From RGIG3528 sp045616485 (GTDB lineage Bacteria; Bacillota; Clostridia; Lachnospirales; Lachnospiraceae), in assembly GCA_045616485.1 (NCBI GenBank), contig JAZLGU010000065.1:51570-115569 (forward strand): a DNA stretch of 64,000 bases, given 5' to 3'. The notes beneath the pieces were generated by a model. It made no database searches and had not been told where the DNA came from. It saw only the letters and a list, made by a program, of their open reading frames with translations. Below, one piece after another: positions 9,910 through 17,691 of this stretch; the first letter of the stretch is position 1; the number at the start of each line of letters is the position of its first letter. The translations under genes and the position numbers were made by a program.

Positions 9910-12072
9910 TTACTCCTCCACTGCTTCACAACTTACGCCCGCTGCCTGAAGTCTGTTGACAACAAGTGAAAGATCGGAAGACTCTGTGTTGGGAAGGAGC
10001 ATGTAGATCTCATCCTGTAAAATACCGATATAGTCAGTATTTCTGAGAAGCTTGGATACTCTTTCCACATATGCCATTTGATCTTCGTTAACATTATTAC
10101 ATCTAAGGAGCAGACACTCGGTAAGCCCCTTGGCACCGGCTGCCATGTAGGCATCTCGAAGTGCTGTAAATGCAGCAGGCTCCAGTGCTCTGGTATCCTT
10201 GATATATCTCTTTTCTTCCAAAGCATCCAGATATCTGGTAGCTCTGATAACTGCGTTCTGAATAAGAGCACCGATAACTACCAGCTGATTAGCCTGTCCC
10301 AGAGTCATGTTTTCCCAAGGAATACTCCAGAGCATGATAATAAGCTGCATATCGCCGCTATCATTGTATACGGCGCTGGCCATCAGAGGATATCTGTCAT
10401 CCAGCTTTCTGTTAATAAATACTTTTCTGTCCTTAAGAGTCTCTGTCAGCTCACCCATCTCAGAATACTTAATGGAGTTACCCAGCATCTGAGCTTTTTT
10501 GGAGGTGAAAGAGAAAAGACGGGCATAGTCTTTATTGGATACTGTATAAATAGCAATATCACGGCTCTTGGTCAGTCTGCTGATCATATCAGCAGCGTAG
10601 AAAAGCACCTCTTCCGGTGAGTAATGATCCAGCGCTGATGTAATAGAGTAAATCTTTCCTACTGAGTCGGACTGATTGACGATCTGAGTCTCCAGGGCAT
10701 CCTTTACGCGGACATTGGAGGTATTAATATCCTTCATATCAGCCAGCTGCACATTATAGAAGACGCTTTCAGCCTCATGTTCTTTTCTTATCTTATCAAA
10801 TCTGTCATGCATATATCCTACAGACAGGCCCAGAATAAAGATCTCGGATATCCAGATGTAGGTAGATGCATCCATTACTACTGATATGCCGCTTCTGCTG
10901 GCAGTCTGAATAAAATAGTAGCCTACCATGGAAAGCACGCCGGAAAGAATAGCCTGATTCTGTCCGTATACCATAGCAAATATAAGCGCATAAATCAGGA
11001 AAATATCAATACGCTGTAAAAAGTCAACATTTCTGGTAAAATATGCCAGCAGCATGGCCAGTGCAAAGCCCAGAATATTCTCTAAGAAAGGCACCAGGGC
11101 AGTAGCAACGGTGCTCATACTGTTCTTACGTTTTTCTTTGGTTTTATCCTTATCTCCCAGCTCTCTGTATTCAAATCTGCTGGTCTTAACTCTTTCTATA
11201 CCGCGTTTTAATACCTGTACCAGGTCGCAGTAGAAATTGTTGTCAAATTCCTTGTCAAAAAGAGAGCCATCCAGCTTACATCTTACTTCGCTACCCTCAA
11301 GAGGCACAATTTCAGCCTTAGCCCCGGTCACCTCAAGTACAAGCTTAGCAATCTCTTCTTCAGACATAAGCACGTTGCCGGATATGTTATATTCGTGGCA
11401 GTTATGCTTATCAGCTACAGCCAGAGAGAAAATACGGCTAATGGCATCGGTCTCAAAAAGAGGTGCAATCTTACGATTATTAACAGTAACGCGATGTCTC
11501 TGAACTATCTGATATGTGATCATGGAACAGATATCTGTGCAGTCATCAGTACTTTCAGGTATGGAAAACAGACTGCCCAGTCTGAGAATGACTGTATCCA
11601 GCCCTGATAATGTATTATAGCTTCTTACAAGATTTTCTGCCTGTGCAGCTGTAAGGCTCTTTGACCCGTCTGTGGAGTAAGCGGTACCTTCTGAAATATC
11701 CTCCTGATAATTGGAGGAATAAACCACTTCAGAGGAAACATATATAAACTTACCGTGTCCCAGTGTCCTGAAGCCCATCAGCAGGCTGTTAAGGCCATTA
11801 AGATAATTGACGCCATCTCTCTCCTGCTTGTGCCAGCGGTAGTTGGTGTCGTACATACCTGTGTAAATAACTACGTCAGGATGAACGCTCTCGTAGATAT
11901 CATCAATATTCTGGCTGTCATATGGAAAATCATAACGCTCAAATACCTTGTGATAGTACTCTTTGCCGGAACGATTACCAGACAGCAGGTAAACCTTATG
12001 GCCCTCTTTTTTAAACTTGGTAATAAGATTGTTCATGAAACTCGAAGAGCCACCAATAAGTAATATGTTCAT
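9910..12072 (-). CDS. pelD: SDR-PelD fusion, predicted c-di-GMP receptor
   Basis: A 720-residue composite protein. Residues 1-300 resemble an extended-SDR NAD-epimerase fold: MNILLIGGSSSF opening, then KFIYVSSEVVYS at 108-119. However, the usual YxxxK pair is not clear. About four membrane spans fill 323-420. A GAF-like domain (about 480-615) and a GGDEF-like domain (about 625-715) follow, as in PelD. The GGDEF core is replaced by LQDEI (685-689), so cyclase activity is unlikely. RNTD at 677-680 keeps the RxxD inhibitory-site pattern that binds c-di-GMP in PelD. The protein therefore probably gates polymer synthesis in response to c-di-GMP. The gene starts 34 bases after the B2-like gene. Confidence 0.85.
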   Translation of the reverse strand: MNILLIGGSSSFMNNLITKFKKEGHKVYLLSGNRSGKEYYHKVFERYDFPYDSQNIDDIYESVHPDVVIYTGMYDTNYRWHKQERDGVNYLNGLNSLLMGFRTLGHGKFIYVSSEVVYSSNYQEDISEGTAYSTDGSKSLTAAQAENLVRSYNTLSGLDTVILRLGSLFSIPESTDDCTDICSMITYQIVQRHRVTVNNRKIAPLFETDAISRIFSLAVADKHNCHEYNISGNVLMSEEEIAKLVLEVTGAKAEIVPLEGSEVRCKLDGSLFDKEFDNNFYCDLVQVLKRGIERVKTSRFEYRELGDKDKTKEKRKNSMSTVATALVPFLENILGFALAMLLAYFTRNVDFLQRIDIFLIYALIFAMVYGQNQAILSGVLSMVGYYFIQTASRSGISVVMDASTYIWISEIFILGLSVGYMHDRFDKIRKEHEAESVFYNVQLADMKDINTSNVRVKDALETQIVNQSDSVGKIYSITSALDHYSPEEVLFYAADMISRLTKSRDIAIYTVSNKDYARLFSFTSKKAQMLGNSIKYSEMGELTETLKDRKVFINRKLDDRYPLMASAVYNDSGDMQLIIMLWSIPWENMTLGQANQLVVIGALIQNAVIRATRYLDALEEKRYIKDTRALEPAAFTALRDAYMAAGAKGLTECLLLRCNNVNEDQMAYVERVSKLLRNTDYIGILQDEIYMLLPNTESSDLSLVVNRLQAAGVSCEAVEE

Positions 12073-12106
12073 GTTTCCCCCTTGCGCCTCGCGCTTAAGT
12101 AATATG

Positions 12107-12535
12107 TTAGGTATAGAATTTGTCTACTATACTATATTCACTACCATTGCCACCGGTTACATATATTTCTCCCACTCTCAGCCAGGCATGGGCCACCATT
12201 TTGCCCTCCTGTACTCCGCATCCCAGATAAAGAGTAGAATGAATACCTTTTCGCTTTAAAAATGCCTGTGCCGTCAATGCCCGCACCAGGCACTTACTTT
12301 CCCATTTTGTTTTATTGCATATGCGGTCTACCACCCTGGCGACTCTGTATGCATATCTGTAGTTTTGTACCGTATCTGTCTCCGGACTTTCCTTACCATG
12401 CTCTCCCCAGTATTTATGCAGATACTTAGGCTTAATAGTCAGTATCGTAAATCTAAACCAGGCAGAGTAAAAATAGGAGGCCAGAGTCATCTTTTTTGCA
12501 TTGTTTTTCTTCAAAAAACCATATAGATTGACCAT
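12107..12535 (-). CDS. Lasso-peptide B2-like (transglutaminase-type) protease, orphan
   Basis: A 142-residue protein matching the Transglut_core3 / lasso peptide biosynthesis B2 family. It has KCLVRALTAQAFLKRKGI with the nucleophile-type Cys at 82, and AHAW with His at 116. B2 enzymes are cysteine proteases that remove leader peptides from lasso precursors. The third catalytic residue is not obvious. No lasso cyclase (C), no B1 RiPP-recognition protein and no precursor gene is visible nearby. Instead the gene is first in the Pel-like operon, 45 bases behind a strong promoter. It may process a different substrate or have a structural role. The ATG follows AAGGAAATATAAA. Confidence 0.75.
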   Translation of the reverse strand: MVNLYGFLKKNNAKKMTLASYFYSAWFRFTILTIKPKYLHKYWGEHGKESPETDTVQNYRYAYRVARVVDRICNKTKWESKCLVRALTAQAFLKRKGIHSTLYLGCGVQEGKMVAHAWLRVGEIYVTGGNGSEYSIVDKFYT

Positions 12536-12586
12536 TTTATATTTCCTTTTTTACCCTTTTTCAAAAAAGCCAACAATCCATCTTTT

Positions 12587-12615
12587 AGTATATAATTATT
12601 TTATAAATTTTTCAA
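12587..12615 (-). promoter_or_regulatory. Sigma-A promoter of the Pel-like operon
   Basis: Read on the minus strand, the -35 box is TTGAAA (12610-12615) and the -10 box is TATACT (12587-12592), with a 17-base spacer. Transcription should begin near 12580, giving a leader of about 45 bases before the B2-like gene. No other equally good promoter is seen down to position 1, so this probably drives the whole cluster. Confidence 0.75.
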
Positions 12616-12658
12616 TAAAAAAAGATGCGGAAACCCATATTTTAAAAGGAGTTTCCGC
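12614..12658 (-). terminator. Terminator after surE
   Basis: On the minus strand the arms GCGGAAAC (12658-12651) and GTTTCCGC (12634-12627) form a hairpin followed by a run of T (12623-12614). It lies just after the surE stop and overlaps the -35 box of the Pel-like operon promoter. Confidence 0.8.
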
Positions 12659-12664
12659 ACTTTA

Positions 12665-13471
12665 CTAACCAAGCACCTGGTTTCTTATTTTGCCTATGGA
12701 AATACATTTTCTTTCAAGTGCATCCAGGTCTGTACCGGGTACTACACCGGGCACAACAGGACGCAGGGGTGATATGGCCCAGACCTTGCCGTCTTTACTG
12801 ATTTTCTGAGACTTGGATACAGCTTCGTCCAAAGCAGGCGCCCCATATGTGTGGTCCAAAAATCTGGGGTCATCCTCACAAGTAGCTTCTGCTTTAAAAG
12901 TATCAGGCCAATTGGGCACTCTGGAAAGCTTTCTATCCCTAAGTATGCCCATGCAGTCAGCTGCAGGAATGCCCGGGAAATTTACATTCCATATTTCCCC
13001 TCTTTCCTCGCCGCTTCTTAATATCTCTTTGATAACATCATTGATATATGCATCAACAGTGCCATACTCTTCATTGTAGTCCACGGAAAAAGCGATGGCA
13101 GGAACCCCCTTTAACAGGGCCTCCATAGCTGCTCCCACCGTTCCTGAGTAACAGGTCTCCACGCCACAATTGTATCCCTTGTTTATGCCGGAAAATACTA
13201 TATCCGGCTTGGTATCAAGTATGCACTCTACAGCCACTTTGACACAGTCAGCAGGTGTACCTGTAAGAGAATATGCAGTAACTCCCTCCACAGGAAAATC
13301 ATCATGCTTTTTTAGTCTCATGGAGCCTCGTATCGTAATACGCTGGCTCATGGCACTGCACTGCTCTGCAGGTGCCACCACTGTCACATTACCAAAAGCC
13401 TTGGCTGCTTCAGCCAGATGTACTATACCCGCCGCATTAATGCTGTCATCATTTACTACAAGAATATTCAT
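12665..13471 (-). CDS. surE: 5'/3'-nucleotidase SurE
   Basis: A 268-residue SurE-family nucleoside-monophosphate phosphatase. The N-terminus reads MNILVVNDDSI with the metal-binding Asp pair at 8-9, followed by VVAPAEQCSAMSQRIT and later FSGINKGYNCG. All are signature blocks of the family. SurE proteins are cytoplasmic, metal-dependent and dephosphorylate nucleotides or short polyphosphates. The ATG at 13471 follows GGAGG by four bases. The upstream tetR gene ends 31 bases away with no terminator between, so the two probably form one unit controlled by the repressor. Length is normal for the family. Confidence 0.93.
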   Translation of the reverse strand: MNILVVNDDSINAAGIVHLAEAAKAFGNVTVVAPAEQCSAMSQRITIRGSMRLKKHDDFPVEGVTAYSLTGTPADCVKVAVECILDTKPDIVFSGINKGYNCGVETCYSGTVGAAMEALLKGVPAIAFSVDYNEEYGTVDAYINDVIKEILRSGEERGEIWNVNFPGIPAADCMGILRDRKLSRVPNWPDTFKAEATCEDDPRFLDHTYGAPALDEAVSKSQKISKDGKVWAISPLRPVVPGVVPGTDLDALERKCISIGKIRNQVLG

Positions 13472-13502
13472 TTATCCTCCGACCAATGCATAAAGTCACA
13501 AA

Positions 13503-14030
13503 TTAAAGCAAAAGTTTCTTAGCCAGAGCGTTCAGCTGAGTCTTTGAAATATTTGTCTGAACAGCCGCAGCCACTACTGTCTCTGCCAGAAGCTGTGAAC
13601 ACTTAACCAGGTCATCATTACCTGTATTCTTTAAAAGAGCCTTAATATGACCGGACACCTCATCCTGAAGCTTCTTATGCATATCTGAATTGGCAGTATA
13701 GCAGCCGCCCTGCTTTGCATAGTCTGTCCATGTACGCATATTTTTTTCGCAAAATTCTAATATGGCATCATATATAAGTCCGTAGCCCTTGACAAAATCC
13801 TTGCTTTCCTCAGCCTTTGTCATCTTGCCTATTGTAACTCTCCAATCAGTCACCATAAGCATGGCTACAATCTTGTCCTTACCCTCGATGTAATTGTAGA
13901 TGGTACCCAGAGCTACGTGACATTCTTCAGCCAGTCTTCTCATTGAAAGAGCTGAATATCCCTCTTCTTCAATAATACGCTTTGATGTGGTAAGCAGTGT
14001 CTGCTCAAGATTTTTAATAATTTTTGGCAT
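13503..14030 (-). CDS. TetR-family transcriptional regulator
   Basis: A 175-residue regulator. The N-terminal region (about 1-50) has the TetR helix-turn-helix: IIEEEGYSALSMRRLAEECH followed by VALGTIYNYIEGKDKI. The remainder is a helical ligand domain without a recognisable signature. I start it at the ATG at 14030, preceded by AAAGGAAAA, rather than at the GTG seven codons upstream. A perfect inverted repeat lies between its promoter and the start, which suggests autoregulation. It is transcribed with surE. No ligand or wider regulon can be inferred. Confidence 0.9.
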   Translation of the reverse strand: MPKIIKNLEQTLLTTSKRIIEEEGYSALSMRRLAEECHVALGTIYNYIEGKDKIVAMLMVTDWRVTIGKMTKAEESKDFVKGYGLIYDAILEFCEKNMRTWTDYAKQGGCYTANSDMHKKLQDEVSGHIKALLKNTGNDDLVKCSQLLAETVVAAAVQTNISKTQLNALAKKLLL

Positions 14031-14052
14031 ATTTTTTTCCTTTCTGTTCACC

Positions 14053-14070
14053 GTTCACAAAGATGTGAAC
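14053..14070. promoter_or_regulatory. Operator-like inverted repeat upstream of tetR
   Basis: GTTCAC (14053-14058) and GTGAAC (14065-14070) form a perfect 6-6-6 inverted repeat. It sits a few bases downstream of the predicted transcription start of the tetR-surE unit. A further GTTCAC-like half (GTTCA at 14046) is adjacent. Position and symmetry are as expected for a TetR-type autorepression site. Confidence 0.65.
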
Positions 14071-14082
14071 ACGTTTAAAAAC

Positions 14083-14111
14083 ATGGTATCATTTAACATT
14101 TTTTATGTCAA
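14083..14111 (-). promoter_or_regulatory. Promoter of tetR-surE
   Basis: On the minus strand a consensus -35 TTGACA (14106-14111) and a -10 TACCAT (14083-14088) are 17 bases apart. The inverted-repeat operator follows just downstream. Confidence 0.7.
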
Positions 14112-14121
14112 CTGTTCATAA

Positions 14122-14160
14122 CAAAAAAACCTAAACACTAGATAATGTTTAGGTTTTTTT
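14122..14160 (-). terminator. Terminator after pepT
   Basis: CCTAAACA (14130-14137) and TGTTTAGG (14146-14153) form an eight-pair stem flanked by A and T runs on both sides. It follows the pepT stop directly on the minus strand and ends the long transcript coming from the Tad genes. The flanking runs would let it work in both directions. Confidence 0.85.
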
Positions 14161-14163
14161 AAC

Positions 14164-15387
14164 TTATTTTTCAGCAGTAAGCTTTGCTATCTCTATCAGG
14201 ATATTAGTACACTTTTCCATGGACTGGGTAGTAATGTACTCGAATCTGCCGTGGTAGTTGGTACCACCTGTGCAAAGATTGGGGCATGGCAGACCCATAA
14301 AGGAAAGACGGGCGCCATCGGTACCTCCGCGAATAGCACATACCCTGCCTTCGATACCAAGGTTTTTCATGGCTTTCATGGCATTATCTATTAATTCCAT
14401 GTGAGGCTCTATCATCTTTTTCATATTGCTGTAGGAATCTGTTATTTCTACATTTACAGTGCCTTCGCCGTATAAAGTGTTAAGATAGGCAGCCGCAGCT
14501 CTTGCCAGCTCCTTTTTCTCTTCCAGCTTTTTCTCATCATGATCACGCAGGATATACTTAAGTACTGCCCTTTCGCAGTCTCCTGACATATCTGTCAGAT
14601 GGAAAAAGCCTTCGTATCCTTCTGTATGCTCCGGAGTCTGATCCTCAGGTAAAAGAGCATTGTATTTCATAGCCATGGTAGCAGCATTTTTCATAACATT
14701 TTTTGCTGAGCCGGGATGTACGCTCTTACCTGTCACAGTAACCTTCATGGCAGCTGCATTAAAATTCTCGTATTCAATCTCACCCACAGGACCGCCATCA
14801 ACCGTATAGGCTATATCGGCGTCAAAGTCTTCTACGTCAAAGAAGTCCACGCCTCTGCCTACTTCTTCGTCAGGAGTAAAGCCGATACGGATATCTCCAT
14901 GAGGCACCTCAGGATGAGTAATAAAATACTCTGCCATGGTCATTATCTCTGCCACGCCTGCTTTATCATCTGCTCCTAAAAGTGTTTTTCCGTCAGTAAC
15001 AATCAGATCTTCTCCTACTCTTGTAAGAAGATCAGGGTACTCTGTGGCATCCATTCTGATACCCAGTTCTTTATTGAGTACTACCTCGCCGCCATCATAA
15101 TTTTTGATTATTTGAGGCTTAACATTTTTGCCGGATACTGCATCACTGGTATCCATATGTGAAATAAATCCCAGCTTCGGTGCATCTTTAACATTGCCCG
15201 GTATCTCTGCATAAACATAGCAGTTGTCTGATAAGCGTACTTTTTTGGCGCCTATATCGTTCAACTCATATACCAGCATTCTGGCCAGATCGAACTGCTT
15301 TTCGGTGGAAGGCACTGACTCCACCTCTTCCTGTGACTGCGTGTCAATAGTCACATACCGTAAAAATCTCTCAAGAACTGTCTCCAT
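14164..15387 (-). CDS. pepT: Peptidase T (tripeptide aminopeptidase)
   Basis: A 407-residue M20-family zinc peptidase that releases the N-terminal residue of tripeptides in the cytoplasm. The start METVLERFLRYVTIDTQS is typical of PepT. Metal-site blocks are visible: GFISHMDTSD, LLGADDKAG and the catalytic FTPDEEVGRG. Length matches the family. The ATG follows AGGAGGCAGGGGT. The gene starts 11 bases after the zinc-ribbon gene with no terminator between, so it seems to be the last gene of the Tad transcript, although its function is unrelated to pili. Confidence 0.95.
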   Translation of the reverse strand: METVLERFLRYVTIDTQSQEEVESVPSTEKQFDLARMLVYELNDIGAKKVRLSDNCYVYAEIPGNVKDAPKLGFISHMDTSDAVSGKNVKPQIIKNYDGGEVVLNKELGIRMDATEYPDLLTRVGEDLIVTDGKTLLGADDKAGVAEIMTMAEYFITHPEVPHGDIRIGFTPDEEVGRGVDFFDVEDFDADIAYTVDGGPVGEIEYENFNAAAMKVTVTGKSVHPGSAKNVMKNAATMAMKYNALLPEDQTPEHTEGYEGFFHLTDMSGDCERAVLKYILRDHDEKKLEEKKELARAAAAYLNTLYGEGTVNVEITDSYSNMKKMIEPHMELIDNAMKAMKNLGIEGRVCAIRGGTDGARLSFMGLPCPNLCTGGTNYHGRFEYITTQSMEKCTNILIEIAKLTAEK

Positions 15388-15398
15388 ACCCCTGCCTC

Positions 15399-15860
15399 CT
15401 AATATAACATTTGCAACTGTCTTAAATTATCAATCAGCTCCTGCAGCTGCTGAGCCACGCTGTCACCGGCTGAAATAAATGCCACCGCCAGTAATACAGT
15501 GAATAGCAGACTGATAATAACCTGAATAAGCCTTGCCCTGGAAAAATTGGTAAGACTGTCATTCCCCGTAACACCACATGAAAAAACCATGGCCATAAGG
15601 AAACCAACCAAAGGCATCATAAAAACCAGATCCAGGAAGAAAAACACCGCTGTTGATGGCGCTTTATCCTGACGTCTTGCAGAAGGCTCCGGACCTTTTA
15701 CAAATGAAGCTTTCCCCTCTGCCTCATGTACTGCCATACCTGCGTCATGTACCGACGCCTCCGCTCCACTTACTGTCTGCTCCTGCTCTGCTTTATAGCC
15801 ACAGTTGATGCAGACCTTTTCTCTGTCACCCATGACGTTTCCACACATTGGACAAATCAT
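15399..15860 (-). CDS. Zinc-ribbon membrane protein
   Basis: A 153-residue protein. The N-terminus has two CxxC knuckles, CPMC at 3-6 and CINC at 17-20, forming a zinc ribbon. A hydrophilic linker is followed by two membrane spans (about 70-95 and 106-128) and a short amphipathic tail. Such zinc_ribbon_2-like small membrane proteins are common in Firmicutes and have no fixed function. It lies between the FHA gene and pepT in the Tad transcript. GGGGG precedes the ATG. A role in Tad assembly is possible but only inferred from position. Confidence 0.6.
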   Translation of the reverse strand: MICPMCGNVMGDREKVCINCGYKAEQEQTVSGAEASVHDAGMAVHEAEGKASFVKGPEPSARRQDKAPSTAVFFFLDLVFMMPLVGFLMAMVFSCGVTGNDSLTNFSRARLIQVIISLLFTVLLAVAFISAGDSVAQQLQELIDNLRQLQMLY

Positions 15861-15914
15861 ATAACGTCCCCCCTGTTATTACTTTGCCAATAATTCTATA
15901 CCAAAGCAGACTCT

Positions 15915-17033
15915 TTAGCAAGTATCTCCTGACTTATATATAAATTCATGATCAGCCAGCCTGATTTTGTCATTATTAAAGAGCTGTTCATCATGTCCCG
16001 GCAGCACTTCCTTATCATTTACATAGGTACCATTGGTGCTGTTCAGGTCCATTATGGTATATCTGCCTTCTTTTTCAGTTATTGCGGCATGCAGTCTGCT
16101 GATTCTGGGGTCGGTCATGCAGAAATCATTGTATTCAGGAAGACTACCCATGGAAAAAGGTGTTTTTATAAGCTTTACTATTTCTGCAGTCTTTATATCT
16201 ACCAGCCACGGTGTGGAGCCCATTATCTTTTCCGGCAAAAACACTGTTCTTTCGTCCTCTGCCCGCTCATATACATATGCCCCTTTGTTCAGAAATACAG
16301 TCTCACCGTCGTGTCCCACTTCTTCCGTATCATCCTCAGGGTACGATATTTCTTTCTTTGCAAAAAAGCCTTTAATCTTGTTAAATATTCCTTGTAAAGC
16401 GCTTTTATCCTGCTCTTCGTCACACATATTTTCGATGAGGAATTGTTTTTCACCTTCCTCTGCTGTCACCCGGTTAATGTCAGGCATTACCTTTTCCAGA
16501 CGTTTTTTTATTTCCGCAAGTCCTGCATTTTCAGTCTGATTTCCTGCAAAGCAGTCATACAGAAGATTTACTGCAGGCTTATCGTCATAATCCAGTCGAT
16601 TCAGCATAAATTCCATAAGCTGTCCCAGCTGCATTCCCAGTTCTTTTTTGTAGCCCGGAAGATAGACCAGCTGCGGTTCATAAGTATTAAGATCCACAAA
16701 TACCACATCACCATTCAGAAAAAAGCTGTCTCCTGATAAAAGGTATTCTTCTGCTCCTTCCAGTATTTTGATGATACCGCCCAGAATCTTTCTTATATGC
16801 CACTCTTTCATGGGCAAGGCTCTGAACACCGAGCTCAGGGGCTTTTTCCCGGTTACCCTGTATTTTATGTGGTGTTCCACTCCCTCTTCGTATTCAATAA
16901 AAGGGACTACACCCAGGGGCTCGTTTTTAGATATCATTTCACCTTCAAAATAGAACTGGGGATAGGCATCCCATATTACATCCAGATATGTTTCCATCCA
17001 CTCTCTTTTTATCTCGTATACCGGTTCGCTCAT
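15915..17033 (-). CDS. DUF6382-like protein with C-terminal FHA domain
   Basis: A 372-residue protein. I start at the ATG at 17033, behind GGAAAGGA, not at 17063. The N-terminal part (about 1-190) resembles DUF6382, a region found next to FHA domains in Firmicutes Tad loci. The C-terminal 80 residues are an FHA domain with DPRISRLHAAI and LNSTNGTYVND, the residues that bind phosphothreonine. Between them is a charged linker. FHA proteins read Ser/Thr phosphorylation, so this may link pilus assembly to a kinase. No kinase gene is in the window. Its ATG is two bases from the end of the upstream tadE-like gene. Confidence 0.75.
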   Translation of the reverse strand: MSEPVYEIKREWMETYLDVIWDAYPQFYFEGEMISKNEPLGVVPFIEYEEGVEHHIKYRVTGKKPLSSVFRALPMKEWHIRKILGGIIKILEGAEEYLLSGDSFFLNGDVVFVDLNTYEPQLVYLPGYKKELGMQLGQLMEFMLNRLDYDDKPAVNLLYDCFAGNQTENAGLAEIKKRLEKVMPDINRVTAEEGEKQFLIENMCDEEQDKSALQGIFNKIKGFFAKKEISYPEDDTEEVGHDGETVFLNKGAYVYERAEDERTVFLPEKIMGSTPWLVDIKTAEIVKLIKTPFSMGSLPEYNDFCMTDPRISRLHAAITEKEGRYTIMDLNSTNGTYVNDKEVLPGHDEQLFNNDKIRLADHEFIYKSGDTC

Positions 17034-17034
17034 T

Positions 17035-17262
17035 TTAGTCCTTTCCCACCCAATTAAGGGCAAATCTGGTAAGTCTCATATTGCTGAAATTGCTGTCAGT
17101 GTCCAATAGTTTTTTAATGCAGTCTTCTCCAAAGTCCTTTACTTTCCCATACATACTGAAGGTAAATCCGGTCTGATAAAGTATTATCAGAAGGATAATG
17201 CCGACTACAAAGACTGCTTCCACCGTTATTGAACCCGATACTTTTATTTTTGTTATATCCAT
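17035..17262 (-). CDS. Small TadE-like pseudopilin
   Basis: A 75-residue protein that begins at the ATG at 17262, ten bases inside the end of the prepilin-peptidase gene. The sequence SGSITVEAVFVVGIILLII is a classic TadE-type prepilin motif: short basic leader, Gly/Ser before the cleavage zone, Glu at position 5 of the mature region, then a hydrophobic helix. The mature tail is short. A longer frame reading back to 17598 is only the out-of-frame peptidase sequence. It should be cleaved by the adjacent A24 peptidase and be a minor Tad pilin. GGGGGATAGG precedes the start. Confidence 0.75.
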   Translation of the reverse strand: MDITKIKVSGSITVEAVFVVGIILLIILYQTGFTFSMYGKVKDFGEDCIKKLLDTDSNFSNMRLTRFALNWVGKD

Positions 17263-17690
17263 CTGCCTATCCCCCATATCACTACACCTGCAAAATAAAA
17301 AGGAATAAAGGGCAGCTCGGTTTTCAGCCCTGCCTTCTTTATGATTAGGAGGAGGATACCCACTACAGATGAAAGAATAAGCCCGGTCATTAGCACCGCC
17401 AAGCCTTCCCAAATACCAAAAAAAGTCCCGGTAGCCAGTAAAAGCAAGGCGTCTCCCAGTCCAAAGCCACCTCTGGTAAGCTTGGAGAAAACCAGAGCAA
17501 ACGCTCCGGGTATCAGGCCTGTCAGAATAAATACAGGTGTATTGCCCTGCCATATAGAGACAAAAAGCATCAGCCCTCCCAAAACGATTATGATCCATAG
17601 GGATATTTTTTTATGTAACAGATCTTCTATGGTCATGCAGACTAAAGCCATCGTCATTATTGCCATAGCTGTTATTTCCTGTATGGACAT
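17253..17690 (-). CDS. Prepilin peptidase, A24 family
   Basis: A 145-residue integral membrane aspartic peptidase. I take the ATG at 17690, behind GGAGG with eight-base spacing. The two catalytic Asp residues are visible: Asp23 (TIEDLLHKK) and Asp80 in FGLGDALL, the GxGD motif. About six hydrophobic segments cover the chain. Its size is that of TadV/CpaA type enzymes that lack the methyltransferase domain. It should remove the leader from the Flp and TadE-like prepilins encoded around it. Confidence 0.88.
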   Translation of the reverse strand: MSIQEITAMAIMTMALVCMTIEDLLHKKISLWIIIVLGGLMLFVSIWQGNTPVFILTGLIPGAFALVFSKLTRGGFGLGDALLLLATGTFFGIWEGLAVLMTGLILSSVVGILLLIIKKAGLKTELPFIPFYFAGVVIWGIGRWI

Positions 17691-17691
17691 T

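Noticed and set aside
10078..10620. 180-codon open frame on the plus strand
   Set aside because: It is antisense to pelD and has no family resemblance.
9910..12072. Active diguanylate cyclase in the pelD fusion
   Set aside because: The GGDEF motif is replaced by LQDEI; only the inhibitory-site pattern remains.
12107..12664. Complete lasso peptide cluster
   Set aside because: Only a B2-like protein is present; no precursor, B1 or cyclase gene is visible.
17035..17598. Single 187-codon gene on the minus strand
   Set aside because: The first 112 codons are the prepilin-peptidase gene out of frame; only the TadE-like part from 17262 is coding.
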